Positions 51,780-51,815 of a stretch of DNA of 51,815 nucleotides are shown one piece after another. Source of the stretch: Candidatus Dormiibacterota bacterium (GTDB lineage: Bacteria; Chloroflexota; Dormibacteria; Dormibacterales; Dormibacteraceae). The translations under genes were made by a program, and so were the position numbers. The stretch spans positions 1 through 51,815 of the forward strand of contig CATPBP010000093.1 in assembly GCA_955652675.1 (NCBI GenBank), given 5' to 3'. A model generated the notes under the pieces. The model ran no database searches, was not told the origin of the DNA, and saw only the letters and a list, made by a program, of their open reading frames with translations. Position 1 is the first letter of the stretch; each line of letters starts with the position of its first letter.

Positions 51780-51815
51780 ATGGCGGTGGCAAAGACGGGA
51801 CGGATCGACGAAGTC
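51780..51815 (+). CDS. Start of a further gene (12 codons)
   Basis: ATG 51780 follows AGGAGG at 8 nt and encodes MAVAKTGRIDEV before the window ends. A GTG at 51774 is an alternative. Too little is present to name it. It is in the same frame as the upstream NTF2-like fragment, which is probably coincidental. Confidence 0.55.
   Translation, partial: MAVAKTGRIDEV

Overview
High-GC bacterial chromosome with densely packed, overlapping genes and no phage, insertion sequence or CRISPR signal. I cannot name the organism from sequence alone. The gene content is that of an aerobic, free-living, high-GC soil-type lineage (actinobacterium-like or Chloroflexota/Dormibacterota-like): a complete 14-subunit complex I operon, class II (B12-dependent) ribonucleotide reductase, UdgX, TatA/TatC, malate synthase and lipoate synthesis.

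Left part (1-3.2 kb): the start of a magnesium-chelatase-type ATPase, a 222-bp tandem duplication carrying a second copy of the 3' end of malate dehydrogenase, mdh itself, trmI (apparently initiating at CTG), and an OsmC-family gene. 3.2-17.2 kb: nuoA-N in canonical order on the plus strand, most junctions overlapping by 1-10 nt. 17.2-22.8 kb: gamma-glutamyltransferase and an SDR oxidoreductase (minus), a Nudix hydrolase, dCMP deaminase, and rmuC, whose start codon sits back to back with that of the deaminase inside one CATATG. 22.7-25.8 kb: nrdJ behind a consensus promoter and two NrdR-box-like sites. 26-29.1 kb: a sigma-70 family factor, pdxH, udgX (minus) and an EcsC-like gene (plus). 29.2-29.4 kb: a promoter, about 64 nt of transcript and a strong terminator that together look like a small RNA gene, with an inverted repeat over its -35 box.

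29.5-36.6 kb is mostly minus strand: an M20 peptidase, tRNA-Pro, then a co-directional block (listed in transcription order) of a small DUF4177-like gene, response regulator, murI, cyclophilin, tatA, tatC, rph and rdgB, combining cell-wall precursor supply, protein export and RNA/nucleotide housekeeping. 36.6-42.2 kb: tRNA-Leu, an aldo-keto reductase and a 3-hydroxyacyl-CoA dehydrogenase, a mini-zincin, a membrane protein, a lipoprotein-like family 2 glycosidase and a flavin reductase. 42.2-45.3 kb: tRNA-Cys, a 2-oxoacid dehydrogenase E2, lipA and lipB, so that the lipoylated protein and its lipoylation enzymes are made together. 45.4-51.8 kb: DedA, a pair of small paralogous proteins of unknown family separated by a terminator, a PfpI-like protein, malate synthase, tRNA-Phe, a CsbD-like stress protein behind a consensus promoter, a histidine kinase, a patch of gene fragments, and the start of a further gene.

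The most unusual signals are: three genes (trmI, rdgB, pdxH) that can only be full length if they start at CTG, two of them with perfect Shine-Dalgarno sequences 6 nt away; the candidate small RNA; the 222-bp tandem duplication; the small-protein paralogue pair; and the altered -35-recognition helix of the sigma factor.
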